Shown: positions 29,234-38,050 of the stretch, piece by piece
How the letters are laid out: each line of letters opens with the position of its first letter
Numbering within the stretch: position 1 is the first letter of the stretch
Assembly: GCF_042665075.1 (NCBI RefSeq)
Contig: NZ_JBHTBR010000002.1
Span: forward strand, 558,001 to 622,000
From: Hirschia litorea
GTDB lineage: Bacteria; Pseudomonadota; Alphaproteobacteria; Caulobacterales; Hyphomonadaceae
Direction: 5' to 3'
DNA: 64,000 nucleotides
The notes under the pieces: model-generated
What the model was told of the DNA's origin: nothing
Databases searched by the model: none
What the model saw: only the letters and a program-made list of their open reading frames with translations
Translations under genes and position numbers: made by a program

Positions 29234-29897
29234 TTATTCGATACCGTTTGTTGTAGGCGTACACACTGAGCAAGATAAGGAATGACATCAGGAGTAAAAT
29301 TCCCGAGAGTATATGAGCTTGAGCATATTCTAGTGTTTCTACATGCTCATATATCGCAATGGAAATTACTTTTGTTTCTTGAGGAATATTGCCTCCAACC
29401 ATAAGGACGACCCCAAATTCACCAATGGTATGGGCAAATGTTAAAACGCAGGCAGTTAGGAAGCCTCGAAAAGAGAGAGGAAAGATGACTGTGAGAAATG
29501 CATCTAAAGGTTTTGCACCTAGTGACAGCGCGGTTTCATAAGGTTTGCGCCCCAAGCTTTCAAAAGAAGATTGAATTGGCTGTACCATAAAGGGGAGAGA
29601 ATAAATAAGTGAAGCAATCACTAGACCCTCGAAAGAAAAAGCTAGCGTATCCCCTGTGATTTTCATCCATGTTTTGCCGAAAGCCGCATTCGGGTTGAAT
29701 GCTATAAGTAGGTAAAAGCCTAAAACTGTAGGCGGCAAAACAAGTGGAAGGGCAATGACGGCCTCTAAAAGAGGTTTCAGCCGAGACTTAGTGTGAGCTA
29801 GCCATAGAGCAAAAGGGGTAGCAAGAAAAAGCAATAAAGCAGTCACTATCAATGCTAATTTAATAGTGAGCCAAAGAGAGCTGAGATCAATAATCAT
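29223..29897 (-). CDS. modB: ModB molybdate ABC transporter permease
   Basis: A 224-residue inner-membrane permease with about five to six helices and the cytoplasmic coupling (EAA) loop YETALSLGAKPLDAF near residues 115-130. The ending stretch EFGVVLMVGGNIPQET is characteristic of ModB. It lies 12 bases after modA and overlaps modC. Confidence 0.95.
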   Translation of the reverse strand: MIIDLSSLWLTIKLALIVTALLLFLATPFALWLAHTKSRLKPLLEAVIALPLVLPPTVLGFYLLIAFNPNAAFGKTWMKITGDTLAFSFEGLVIASLIYSLPFMVQPIQSSFESLGRKPYETALSLGAKPLDAFLTVIFPLSFRGFLTACVLTFAHTIGEFGVVLMVGGNIPQETKVISIAIYEHVETLEYAQAHILSGILLLMSFLILLSVYAYNKRYRINVG

Positions 29898-29909
29898 ATA
29901 TGCTCAAAT

Positions 29910-30668
29910 TTACTTTGCACGTTGATAGCCATTTTCTTCAATGATCTTCAGCGCCGTGTCAGATTTCATGAAATCAAAAAACGACTGAGCAGCCAAATTC
30001 GATTGTGCTCGTTTTAACAACACAGCGTCTTGCTTGATTGGTGAATAATAGTCATCGGGAATTTTCCAGACATTGGGTGTTAGGTCTTTGATATAGGATT
30101 GTGAAATTAGTCCAAAATCAGCATTTCCAGTTGTTACCATTGCGTAAGCTTGACCAACATTTTGACCCATAACTATTTGGTGGCGGCGGTTTCCTAATAT
30201 CTCCATTGAATTTAGTACTTGCTCCGCAGCTACACCGTAAGGCGCAAGTTTTGGGTTCGCGATTGCTATTTTCTGGTCTGGAACTGCGTTTTTTAAAATG
30301 CCTTGCCAGTCCTGAATAGTATCGCCTTTCGGAGCCCATAATACCAGTTGACCAATCGCATAGGTAAAGCGCGACCCATTAACGCCGATATGTGAGTGTT
30401 CTAGCGCTTCTGCGCGAGACTGGTCTGCTGACAAATAAATATCTATTGGTGAGCCATTTAGGGCTTGGGCGTATAATTGGCCAGATGCGCCAGAAATCAC
30501 AACGAGTTTATGCTCATAACTGGACTCGAACGAGTGCTGTAATTCTTTCATCGTATTGTGAAAATTGGTCGCTACAGCAATGTTCGCAGTCTCTGCGGCT
30601 GCAAGTGGATAGGAGGTAATGCCTAATAAGCTGAAAACGCAAAGAACAAAGCGTCGAAATATCTTCAT
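29910..30668 (-). CDS. modA: ModA periplasmic molybdate-binding protein
   Basis: A 252-residue periplasmic binding protein with a cleavable signal peptide (MKIFRRFVLCVFSLLG, cleavage after about residue 24). It shows the ModA pattern IAVATNFHNTMKEL, SGASGQLYAQ and the later NADFGLISQS. I start at the ATG at 30668, which follows a GGAGG element; the longer frame to 30710 would run through the palindrome upstream of the operon. First gene of modABC. Confidence 0.93.
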   Translation of the reverse strand: MKIFRRFVLCVFSLLGITSYPLAAAETANIAVATNFHNTMKELQHSFESSYEHKLVVISGASGQLYAQALNGSPIDIYLSADQSRAEALEHSHIGVNGSRFTYAIGQLVLWAPKGDTIQDWQGILKNAVPDQKIAIANPKLAPYGVAAEQVLNSMEILGNRRHQIVMGQNVGQAYAMVTTGNADFGLISQSYIKDLTPNVWKIPDDYYSPIKQDAVLLKRAQSNLAAQSFFDFMKSDTALKIIEENGYQRAK

Positions 30669-30693
30669 TCCCAAACGGCCTCCAAGCTTTATT

Positions 30694-30714
30694 TTATGTG
30701 CTGGACACACATAA
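30694..30714. promoter_or_regulatory. Perfect palindrome upstream of modABC (candidate operator)
   Basis: TTATGTG-N7-CACATAA, a 21-bp perfect inverted repeat, ends 26 bases upstream of the modA ATG on the minus strand. Position and symmetry suit a dimeric repressor such as ModE. The sequence is not the enterobacterial ModE consensus and no modE gene is in the window, so the regulator is unknown. Confidence 0.55.
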
Positions 30715-30946
30715 GGTATAACCGCCTTTATTCATATTAAAGTGGTTGAAAAAAATACAATGCCAAATCGCAGTATAATTGCAAATAAGTTGGTAGATAA
30801 TGCACTACCGTTCATCGCACATAGAAACGCCTTTTAGTAATTCTGAAAGTGTATTTCAAAAAATTAAAATACATTTATTGCGGTTTATATTAAAGCTAAT
30901 TCTTTGAAACAATCTAAGCTCGCAAAGCAGTCCAGAGGCCGAATCC

Positions 30947-32494
30947 ATGCGCAAGATAACCCGACACAACGTTAAGCACTCTCTTGCTTTTCTTGCGCTG
31001 AGTATAGGCTGTAGCAGTTTTAATCTTAGCTTCGCTGAGGTGACGCGATCCGGCAAAACTGCAGGTATTATTTTTGATCGTATAATGGATGATCCAGTCG
31101 AACTTAGAGTTTTCCTACGAGAAATGCCAAAGGGCGGGGACCTACATAACCACTTAACGGGTTCTCCATATGCTGAAGAATACTTAGAGTGGGCCTCAGA
31201 TCGTGAATACTGCATAGATACAAAAGAAGGCGCGATTAAAGCACCCCCATGTGAGCTTGACGGTGTTATGCCCGCTAAAAACTTGTCTCGCACCAATCCT
31301 GAAATATATGCAGCCATAGTAAAATCAATTTCAATGAAAGGTTTCATTGCCGGCAATATTGAAGGTGTGTCTGGTCACGACAAGTTTTTCAACTCATTTG
31401 CGCTTTTTGACCCAATCGCGGCGGTTGAGCCGGGTAAAAGCATAGCGTCTGTGCGCCGCGCTGCATCGCGTGATAATGCTTTATACCTTGAAATAATATA
31501 CAATCCAAAAGCCATAGATGACTTCACCTTCCAAACGAATGATCCACAGTTTAACGGCGATGATTTGGCAGGGGCATTCTCACGCTTTGAGCCATTCATT
31601 GCAAATCTCGTTAGTGAGGGCATAGAGCAAACGAATATAGCTGAAGAAGAAGCAAAATCCCTATTGCGGTGTGAGACATCCAAAGCAGAAAAAGCATGTC
31701 GTGTCGAAGTACGTTATAATGGATACAGCCTAAGAGTTTTGACGCCAGACAAAGTCTTCCGGCAGCTTGCGCTCAATTTTGCGCTCGCACATGCTGATGA
31801 GCGTTTTCAAGGTGTGACGCTTGTTGCGCCCGAAGACGCCCCCAATGCTCTAAAAGATTATAAATTGCACATGGAAATGGTCGCGTTTCTGTCCAAGCAA
31901 TTTCCGGATGTTTCCATATCTCTGCATGCAGGCGAACTCGTTTTAGGTGATACGCCATCAAGCGCTTTAGCAGGTAATATTGAAGATGCTGTTTTGATCG
32001 CTGGCTCACAAAGAATTGGGCATGGGACGGATATAGCATTTGAAACGAATGCTCTAGAAACTTTGGAAACAATGGCGCGTAAAAACATTGCTGTAGAGGT
32101 CAGTTTGACCAGCAATGAAAAAATCTTAGGTGTGCAAGGTGCCGATCATCCAATAAATCTATACTTGAAATCGAAAGTGCCAGTGGTGCTATCGACTGAT
32201 GATCAAGGCGTTCTTCGTATCGATTTGACAGAAGAATACGTTCGCGCTGCCTATGAGCATAAATTGGACTATAGAGCGCTAAAACACATTTCGCGTAACA
32301 GTTTAGAATATGCTTTCATTGCAGGTGACAGCATATGGGAGGACCAAATTGTTGGCGGAAAGCTGGTTCCAGCCTGTCAAAAAGACAATTCGGAAGCTTG
32401 TATAGCTTTTGTTGAAAAAAGCCCAAAGGCGAGGTTGCAGCTAAAATTAGAAAAACAGTTTGATGTCTTCGAAGACAATATCGTTGAACGTTAA
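30947..32494 (+). CDS. Secreted adenosine deaminase-family protein (ADGF-like)
   Basis: A 515-residue protein with an N-terminal signal peptide (SLAFLALSIGCSSFNLSFAE) and a full metal-dependent deaminase domain. Zinc and catalytic motifs are KGGDLHNHLTGS, SLHAGEL, RIGHGTDI and STDDQGV. It likely deaminates extracellular or periplasmic adenosine to inosine, in line with secreted ADGF-type enzymes. It is divergent from modABC. Extra cysteine-bearing insertions after the first motif (REYCIDTKEG, RCETSKAEKACRV) suggest disulfides in an exported protein. Substrate is inferred from the family. Confidence 0.85.
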   Translation: MRKITRHNVKHSLAFLALSIGCSSFNLSFAEVTRSGKTAGIIFDRIMDDPVELRVFLREMPKGGDLHNHLTGSPYAEEYLEWASDREYCIDTKEGAIKAPPCELDGVMPAKNLSRTNPEIYAAIVKSISMKGFIAGNIEGVSGHDKFFNSFALFDPIAAVEPGKSIASVRRAASRDNALYLEIIYNPKAIDDFTFQTNDPQFNGDDLAGAFSRFEPFIANLVSEGIEQTNIAEEEAKSLLRCETSKAEKACRVEVRYNGYSLRVLTPDKVFRQLALNFALAHADERFQGVTLVAPEDAPNALKDYKLHMEMVAFLSKQFPDVSISLHAGELVLGDTPSSALAGNIEDAVLIAGSQRIGHGTDIAFETNALETLETMARKNIAVEVSLTSNEKILGVQGADHPINLYLKSKVPVVLSTDDQGVLRIDLTEEYVRAAYEHKLDYRALKHISRNSLEYAFIAGDSIWEDQIVGGKLVPACQKDNSEACIAFVEKSPKARLQLKLEKQFDVFEDNIVER

Positions 32495-32704
32495 ACTATT
32501 ACCCACTCACCGCATCTGGAATCAAGTTGCAGATATTAGTGTAAAACTTTCTCAGTAAAGACTTGTTCAAGTATATCGTATCCAAAAAAACGAAATACAC
32601 GTCCAAAACTACTGCAGATAGAATTGAGTCCCTAGCTCTTTAAATATTCGCAAATAAATGAAACACTGCAAAAATTGAGCTTAAACCAGTGCTTGAGGCT
32701 TATA

Positions 32705-33427
32705 GTGACCTTGCAAAATTTCGATATACTTCAAACGCTTAAAAGTATAGATCGCGCCGAAACCTCGGAGTCCGTGCTAAATGTATTCAAATCCTATATT
32801 AAACAGCTTGGATTTGATCGCTTTTTTGTCAGCCAACTAGTAAATCCTTTAAGTCCTATGGCTCGCAAAGCCATGATGTTCACTGATTGGCCGGATGATC
32901 TAGTTGAAGAGCGCGTAGGCAAGGGCCAAATGCTCAATGACCCCGTCATTATATATGGATTAAGGTCGCGTACACCCTTCACATGGGAAACGGCGTTCAA
33001 TTATGAAAAACGCTATGGCTCGGGCATGAAAGATGCCGCCGTCGAATATGAAATGAATGACGGCTATATGTTTCCAATGCGTCGTCCGGGAAGTGTCGAT
33101 GGTGGAATATCTCTAGCGACAAAGCGCTTAGATTTATCACCAGATAAGCGCGCAGAATTAGAGCTAGCTTGTATGCATTGCTATTACAGGCTTGAGGCTC
33201 TTCATCCAGCACCACCAGCGGAACCAGAAATTAGACTCGCACCACGTGAGCGTGATGTGCTTCAGTATGCAGCGGTTGGTAAGACATTCTGGGAAATGAG
33301 TGTGATTATGGGTATAAGTGAAGCGGCGGCAAAAGATTCCATGCGCCGTGCGCGTCAGAAGTTAGATTGTGTAAACACGACACAAGCTGTTTCCAGAGCG
33401 ATTTCCCGCGATTTAATATTGCCTTAA
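32705..33427 (+). CDS. luxR: LuxR-type autoinducer-domain regulator
   Basis: A 240-residue regulator with an N-terminal autoinducer-binding domain and a C-terminal LuxR HTH (LAPRERDVLQYAAVGKT through QKLDCVNTTQAVSRAI). The GTG at 32705 has GAGG six bases upstream; an in-frame TTG at 32675 is weaker. The family ligand positions D79, P80 and W94 (TraR D70, P71 and W85) are kept, but L66 and R70 replace the usual Trp57 and Tyr61. It lies 79 bases before luxI on the same strand and probably regulates it. Confidence 0.88.
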   Translation: MTLQNFDILQTLKSIDRAETSESVLNVFKSYIKQLGFDRFFVSQLVNPLSPMARKAMMFTDWPDDLVEERVGKGQMLNDPVIIYGLRSRTPFTWETAFNYEKRYGSGMKDAAVEYEMNDGYMFPMRRPGSVDGGISLATKRLDLSPDKRAELELACMHCYYRLEALHPAPPAEPEIRLAPRERDVLQYAAVGKTFWEMSVIMGISEAAAKDSMRRARQKLDCVNTTQAVSRAISRDLILP

Positions 33428-33437
33428 ACGCGTCAAG

Positions 33438-33452
33438 CTATCTATCGGATAG
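33438..33452. promoter_or_regulatory. Inverted repeat upstream of luxI (candidate LuxR site)
   Basis: CTATC-TATCG-GATAG, a perfect 5+5 palindrome, lies between the luxR stop and the luxI start, 54 bases before the ATG. Its position is right for a lux-box-type operator. The sequence differs from the Vibrio lux box and the arms are short, so this is a candidate only. Confidence 0.4.
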
Positions 33453-33494
33453 TAACAATCATTTGTGATCTCTTGCAAGGATAGGCCATCCCAT

Positions 33495-33501
33495 AAGGAG
33501 G
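33495..33501 (+). promoter_or_regulatory. Strong ribosome binding site of luxI
   Basis: AAGGAGG, five bases before the ATG at 33507. It fixes the luxI start and excludes the longer open frame beginning at 33465. Confidence 0.85.
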
Positions 33502-33506
33502 CCATA

Positions 33507-34178
33507 ATGATCGAGATTGTTACTTCAGAAAATCGCCATATCTATTATTCACTCATCGAAGACATGTACCGGATGCGGTATGATGTCGTTGTTAAAAAGT
33601 GGGGCTGGAAAGTAGAAGGCGCAACTGTCGGGCGCGACAAAGATCAGTTCGATACTGACGACACTGTCTACATCCTTCACCTTGACCCTACCCGTACAAT
33701 TGTGACTGGTTGCTGCCGTCTAAATAAGACAACAGGACCGAACATGTTGTCTGAATTATATGCTGATGCATGCGACCTTCAAGGCGTTCCATCCTCAAAC
33801 ACTATTTGGGAAGCCTCACGATTTGTGGTTTCCGCAGACTTACGATCACGTCAGCAATATTATGACGTCATGTGGCGTATTGGCGTAGGTGTGAATGAGT
33901 ATGGTCTCTCAGCAGGGATTAAACAAATTGCATGGTACACTGGTCCTTCATTTTATAACACGATCAACCGCGTTATGGATATTGAACCCCTTGGGCGTCC
34001 TAGATTTCACGAAGGCGATCAGGAAACATATATCCCAGCTCTTTCTACTGTGAACGAAGCCTCGTTGATCGCTATGCGTGAGCGTCTTTCAAATCCGCAC
34101 GAGCGCATCACTTTCGCATTGGCTCCAATTTACCAAATTTCTCCAAAAACTCAGACTATTCCACAAGAGGCTGCGTAG
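33507..34178 (+). CDS. luxI: LuxI-family acyl-homoserine-lactone synthase
   Basis: A 223-residue autoinducer synthase that joins an acyl group to S-adenosylmethionine. Family-conserved residues visible are R24, W34, the D46xxD49 pair, R71 in TGCCRLNKTTGPNML, and the E and R of WEASRFVV near residues 101-105. The usual Phe28 is Val here. The start is fixed by AAGGAGG. It follows luxR and precedes a PhyH-like dioxygenase gene by 5 bases, so the last two are almost certainly cotranscribed. Acyl specificity cannot be read from sequence. Confidence 0.93.
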   Translation: MIEIVTSENRHIYYSLIEDMYRMRYDVVVKKWGWKVEGATVGRDKDQFDTDDTVYILHLDPTRTIVTGCCRLNKTTGPNMLSELYADACDLQGVPSSNTIWEASRFVVSADLRSRQQYYDVMWRIGVGVNEYGLSAGIKQIAWYTGPSFYNTINRVMDIEPLGRPRFHEGDQETYIPALSTVNEASLIAMRERLSNPHERITFALAPIYQISPKTQTIPQEAA

Positions 34179-34183
34179 AGATC

Positions 34184-35212
34184 ATGACATTTTCACTTAC
34201 CTCATTAGAGCAAAAACAAGCATTTGAAGCAGACGGGGTTGTCTGTTTGCGAAATCAAATCTCTCCAGAAGAGATTGAAAGACTGCGTTCAAGTATTGAT
34301 CGTCAAACACAAGCTGTATCGTCGTCACCAACAGCATATGACTTTGAAAACATTGCTGCTCAACTTTGGGCGGCGAGCAATGGTATTTCAGCGGGTGAAG
34401 CTGCACGTTTTGAAGTGAATGCTCTAGCACAAATGATACTGGCGGACCCGACTGCGCGTCCTTTGCAAGAGCCACAAGCTGCAACAAAATCGACAGGTTC
34501 ATTTGTGTATGATGCATCAGGATGGCGTCATGATGATGGGATACGTGAATTGGCTTTAGACTCTGTGCTTCCTCAACTCGCGAGTGAATTGCTTGGGTCT
34601 GAGTGTGTGAATTTCTGGGAAGACACAACTTTTGTGAAAACTCCAAATACACGTCAAAAAACAGCGTTTCACCAAGACCTTGGCTATAACCATTTTGAAG
34701 GCGAGCAGAGCATTGTTTTTTGGATCGCTCTAGATGATGTTGATCAACAAAATGGCGGTATGCGCTATGTGAGAGGTTCTCATAAATGGGGGCAAGTTTA
34801 CGCGCCTAATATGTTTGTTGCCCAAACCACCATGCCGGGTGCGCAAGCTCCCAAGGTTCCAGATATAGAAGCAGATGAGGGCGCATACGATCTTATGCAC
34901 TTCGATGTGAAGCCTGGTGATATTATTGCACATCATGTTTTGTGCGTGCATGGGGCAGGCGGCAATATGACATCACGTCAGCGCCGTGCGATTTCATTCC
35001 AATATTGCGGGGATGATGTGCGCTATTTTGAAAGACCCGGCGCAGCGCCTCGCGCTTACACAATAGACAAATTGAACAATGGTGATCGTTTGTATTCCCG
35101 AGATTTCCCTACCGTTTGGCCGCGACCATGGCCGGGAGTGAAGCTATCCAACCTATATGGCGCAATGGATCTTCTGAACTCATCAGGAATTCCATCGCGA
35201 ACGGCCGCATAA
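34184..35212 (+). CDS. Phytanoyl-CoA dioxygenase (PhyH)-family Fe(II)/2-oxoglutarate oxygenase
   Basis: A 342-residue double-stranded beta-helix oxygenase. The iron facial triad is visible as H163-Q-D165 (TAFHQDLGYNH) and H256 (HHVLCVHGAGGN), followed by the arginine cluster SRQRRAISFQY that would hold 2-oxoglutarate. Such enzymes hydroxylate fatty acyl groups or small metabolites. The 5-base gap to luxI suggests that it modifies the autoinducer or its acyl precursor, or makes a quorum-controlled product; this is inference. As I recall, PhyH-like neighbours of luxI/luxR have been noted in sphingomonads. Confidence 0.85.
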   Translation: MTFSLTSLEQKQAFEADGVVCLRNQISPEEIERLRSSIDRQTQAVSSSPTAYDFENIAAQLWAASNGISAGEAARFEVNALAQMILADPTARPLQEPQAATKSTGSFVYDASGWRHDDGIRELALDSVLPQLASELLGSECVNFWEDTTFVKTPNTRQKTAFHQDLGYNHFEGEQSIVFWIALDDVDQQNGGMRYVRGSHKWGQVYAPNMFVAQTTMPGAQAPKVPDIEADEGAYDLMHFDVKPGDIIAHHVLCVHGAGGNMTSRQRRAISFQYCGDDVRYFERPGAAPRAYTIDKLNNGDRLYSRDFPTVWPRPWPGVKLSNLYGAMDLLNSSGIPSRTAA

Positions 35213-35278
35213 ATCTATAATTACCGATTGCCAGCGGGCTGGGGGCTGCATCGGCTAGCATTGAATGAAATCACGATA

Positions 35279-35623
35279 ATGAAAATTCTAATTGTTGATG
35301 ATAACTACCACAATACATTAATTGTCAGTGGAATGCTGGCCGGTGCAGGTCGGGATATTGATTATGCATGCTGCGGACTCGAAGCTTTGAATCTAGTAGA
35401 AACGAAAAAGTTTGACCTCGTCATACTAGATTATCAAATGCCCGATCTTTCTGGGCTGGAAGTTTTGCAGCAACTCAATACCCGTCTAGGAAAGGAACGC
35501 CCGAAGGTCATAATTATGACTGCAAGCGAAGACCCTAAGATAGAGAAACAATTCCGAAAGTTGGGGTGCAATGCGTTTCTACAAAAGCCCTTAGATACTA
35601 AAGAGCTCTTACTTGCGCTTTAG
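35279..35623 (+). CDS. Stand-alone CheY-like response regulator
   Basis: A 114-residue single-domain receiver: acidic DDN near residues 7-9, phospho-acceptor Asp in LVILDYQMPD (about residue 52), IIMTAS and the conserved lysine in LQKPLD. There is no output domain. I start at the ATG at 35279 (MKILIVDDN). It lies 66 bases after the PhyH-like gene, across a G-rich imperfect hairpin (about 35224-35254), and may be in the same transcript. No partner kinase is adjacent. Confidence 0.88.
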   Translation: MKILIVDDNYHNTLIVSGMLAGAGRDIDYACCGLEALNLVETKKFDLVILDYQMPDLSGLEVLQQLNTRLGKERPKVIIMTASEDPKIEKQFRKLGCNAFLQKPLDTKELLLAL

Positions 35624-35900
35624 GTATCCAATTCAATGCTCACTTATCTCCATCAAGCTTGGAGCATAAGTGAGCATTTATACTTTTCGGCATTAACGTA
35701 AACAATCGCCCCTAAAATTTCATTTTTGGGCCTCTCTATCTCTAAATCGTTTTAACTCACGCATCTAACACCCTATTAATGCACCTGTGGAGCGGTCTAG
35801 CGATGAGTGACGTATCACTCAGATCAAATCGCCTTTCCGCCTAATTCAGTTTGAAATTTATCATCTATGTTGTGGGGTGAGGATAGATTTAGAGATATCC
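35624..35900. other. Intergenic stretch with hairpins, no gene seen
   Basis: Between the receiver gene and the broken reading frame. It holds a terminator-like hairpin (35635-35678) and a perfect 18-bp inverted repeat at 35804-35821 (TGAGTGA-CGTA-TCACTCA). I see no convincing open frame or known RNA family here. Confidence 0.6.
35635..35678 (+). terminator. Hairpin after the receiver gene
   Basis: A perfect 13-bp stem (AATGCTCACTTAT with ATAAGTGAGCATT) plus inner CTCCA/TGGAG pairs, 12 bases after the stop codon. There is no long T-run, so it may also act as a 3-prime stabiliser. Confidence 0.7.
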
Positions 35901-36263
<363 letters not shown>

Positions 36264-36605
36264 GAGGCGCTGTTCATACATAAACTAAATTTATTTGCAA
36301 AGGGCAATCGTGTACTTTTTTTAGAAATTTTTTCAAAGACCTACATAGCGTTAACTATGGGATAGCAGAAAAGCCTTGTTACAGCGGTGGATCGCTATTT
36401 TAAATGTTAAACCTGAAACATAATATTTTTTGCTTTAGCGTTAAGGTAAACGCCGTAGTAACCATAAACCTTAAGATAATTAGCTTTGAAATTAACCTTT
36501 AATACAAACTCGTCTGGTAATTTACAATCACACGCCGCCATCAAGAGCGGATGACTTGAGAAAAATTCTCGAGTTGCCTTTTAAAACAAAGGGAAGACCA
36601 GACCC
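36264..36605. other. AT-rich upstream region of rlpA and tRNA-Ser
   Basis: No gene was seen. It must hold the divergent promoters of the tRNA (minus) and rlpA (plus). GTTAA and TTAACC elements recur (36345-36510), and a short GCGTT-AAGGTA-AACGC inverted repeat lies near 36438-36453. I could not align a full CtrA box (TTAA-N7-TTAA). Confidence 0.5.
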
Positions 36606-37895
36606 ATGGCAATAGCCACTCTACACAAAGACGCAGTGCGTCTTGGATCCATAAGAAGTGCCGTAATTTGTACGGCTAGCATGTTGAGCCTCGTGATAGT
36701 GCCTAATGCGATAGCTGAGAAGCAATCGGCAGCGCCAATTTCTTTCGCAAACGCTAATTCACCCAAACAAGCAAACTACCGCCAATATGCGTCAGCGCCT
36801 GTGCAATCAGCAAGCGTGCAGGGGGGGGCAAAGCGGATTGAATATCGTTATCCTGACCAACCAAATATGGCGTATGGAGCCAATGGTCCGCGTCATTTAA
36901 GTGCTGGCGCTCAACCAATTGCTTTCGCGTCTTCTACAAGTGCTGTGACCCAACAGCAAGCACAGCAACTTTCAGGTTCAAAGTACATACCTCCGCGTCA
37001 GATAGCGCGTGATCCGGCTTTGACTGCCGGCGCTTTTGATGCCCGAGCAGCAGCTCAACATGCTTCAATGCACTCAGCACCAACTATTCCATCAGAACCG
37101 CCTCCTGGTTATGCAAAACAGAAAATAGGGGCACCTTATGAGATCTCTGGTCGGTGGTATGTTCCATTTGCAGAACCAAACTATGACGAAGTGGGCATCG
37201 GGTCTTGGTATGGTCCACAATTTCATGGGAAACCGTCTGCTACAGGTGAAACGTTTGATCAGTTTGCGCTAACAGCAGCGCACCCAACATTGCCGATCCC
37301 GAGTTTGGCTCGCGTCACCAACATTGAAAATGGTCGAAGTGTCGTTGTCCGGATCAATGATCGTGGTCCATTTGTTGATGATCGAATTATAGATATGTCA
37401 AAACAGGCTGCTTCTGTCTTGGGATATCACGAAGGTGGAACGGCTAAAGTTCGGGTTCAATATATGGGATTTGCACCTGAAGCTGAAAACACTATTCCCG
37501 CTATCTATGTCGAAGAAGCGCGGCGCACCTTAGCCAAAGCTGCTGCAGTCGAACAGAACCAGCAGCCTAAACTTACAAAGGTGAGTTTTATGGAGCAACG
37601 CCCACAGTCACAAAATATCGCAGCCTTGCCTCCCGCACCACGGCGTACTTTTCCAACGTCTACAACCAATGCTAGTTTCGCATTGCAAGTTGGTGCATTT
37701 GGTGAGCTTGCCAATGCACACAAGATGCGCGCCAAACTGCATGGCTATGGAGATGTTTCGTTAAAAGAAGCACGAATCAATGGTCGAGACATATTCAAGG
37801 TCTATGTTGATGGTGGAAATAGCCGTTCAAAAGCTGAACAAATTAAAACTAATCTTAAAGCAAGCGGCTTTGACTCTTTAATTGTGACGAACTAA
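36606..37895 (+). CDS. rlpA: RlpA-family septal lytic transglycosylase with SPOR domain
   Basis: A 429-residue exported protein: N-terminal signal segment (about residues 17-38), a long low-complexity Gln/Ala/Ser/Pro linker (about 38-185), the double-psi beta-barrel RlpA domain (GIGSWYGPQFHGKPSATGE, then VRINDRGPFVDDRIIDMS), and a C-terminal SPOR domain (about 355-429, FALQVGAFGELANAHKMR). SPOR domains bind denuded septal peptidoglycan. A D,D-carboxypeptidase gene follows, so both act on the cell wall. Confidence 0.92.
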   Translation: MAIATLHKDAVRLGSIRSAVICTASMLSLVIVPNAIAEKQSAAPISFANANSPKQANYRQYASAPVQSASVQGGAKRIEYRYPDQPNMAYGANGPRHLSAGAQPIAFASSTSAVTQQQAQQLSGSKYIPPRQIARDPALTAGAFDARAAAQHASMHSAPTIPSEPPPGYAKQKIGAPYEISGRWYVPFAEPNYDEVGIGSWYGPQFHGKPSATGETFDQFALTAAHPTLPIPSLARVTNIENGRSVVVRINDRGPFVDDRIIDMSKQAASVLGYHEGGTAKVRVQYMGFAPEAENTIPAIYVEEARRTLAKAAAVEQNQQPKLTKVSFMEQRPQSQNIAALPPAPRRTFPTSTTNASFALQVGAFGELANAHKMRAKLHGYGDVSLKEARINGRDIFKVYVDGGNSRSKAEQIKTNLKASGFDSLIVTN

Positions 37896-37923
37896 ACGAA
37901 TTTTTGTCAAAACATACGCATCT

Positions 37924-37955
37924 TTCGGCTAGAAACATTGACGTTTCTAGCCGAA
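37924..37955 (+). terminator. Hairpin after rlpA
   Basis: A perfect 13-bp stem TTCGGCTAGAAAC/GTTTCTAGCCGAA with a 6-base loop, 28 bases after the rlpA stop, followed by CTGATTTTG. A good intrinsic terminator candidate separating rlpA from the carboxypeptidase gene. Confidence 0.75.
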
Positions 37956-38050
37956 CTGATTTTGTGACCCTATAAAAGCAGGCTAAGGTCGGCTAGTTCC
38001 ACACTCTGATCCGTTTTATGGTGAAGTTTGATTGCGATAAGAGGTTTCAC

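Noticed and set aside
30856..31356. A 166-codon minus-strand open frame near the modA/adenosine deaminase gap
   Set aside because: It is antisense to the signal peptide and zinc motifs of the deaminase gene.
34197..34652. A 151-codon minus-strand open frame
   Set aside because: It is antisense to the PhyH-like gene, whose motifs are unmistakable, and has no recognisable domain.
36340..36520. CtrA binding box upstream of rlpA
   Set aside because: TTAA and TTAACC elements are abundant because the region is AT-rich, but none has the TTAA-N7-TTAA spacing.
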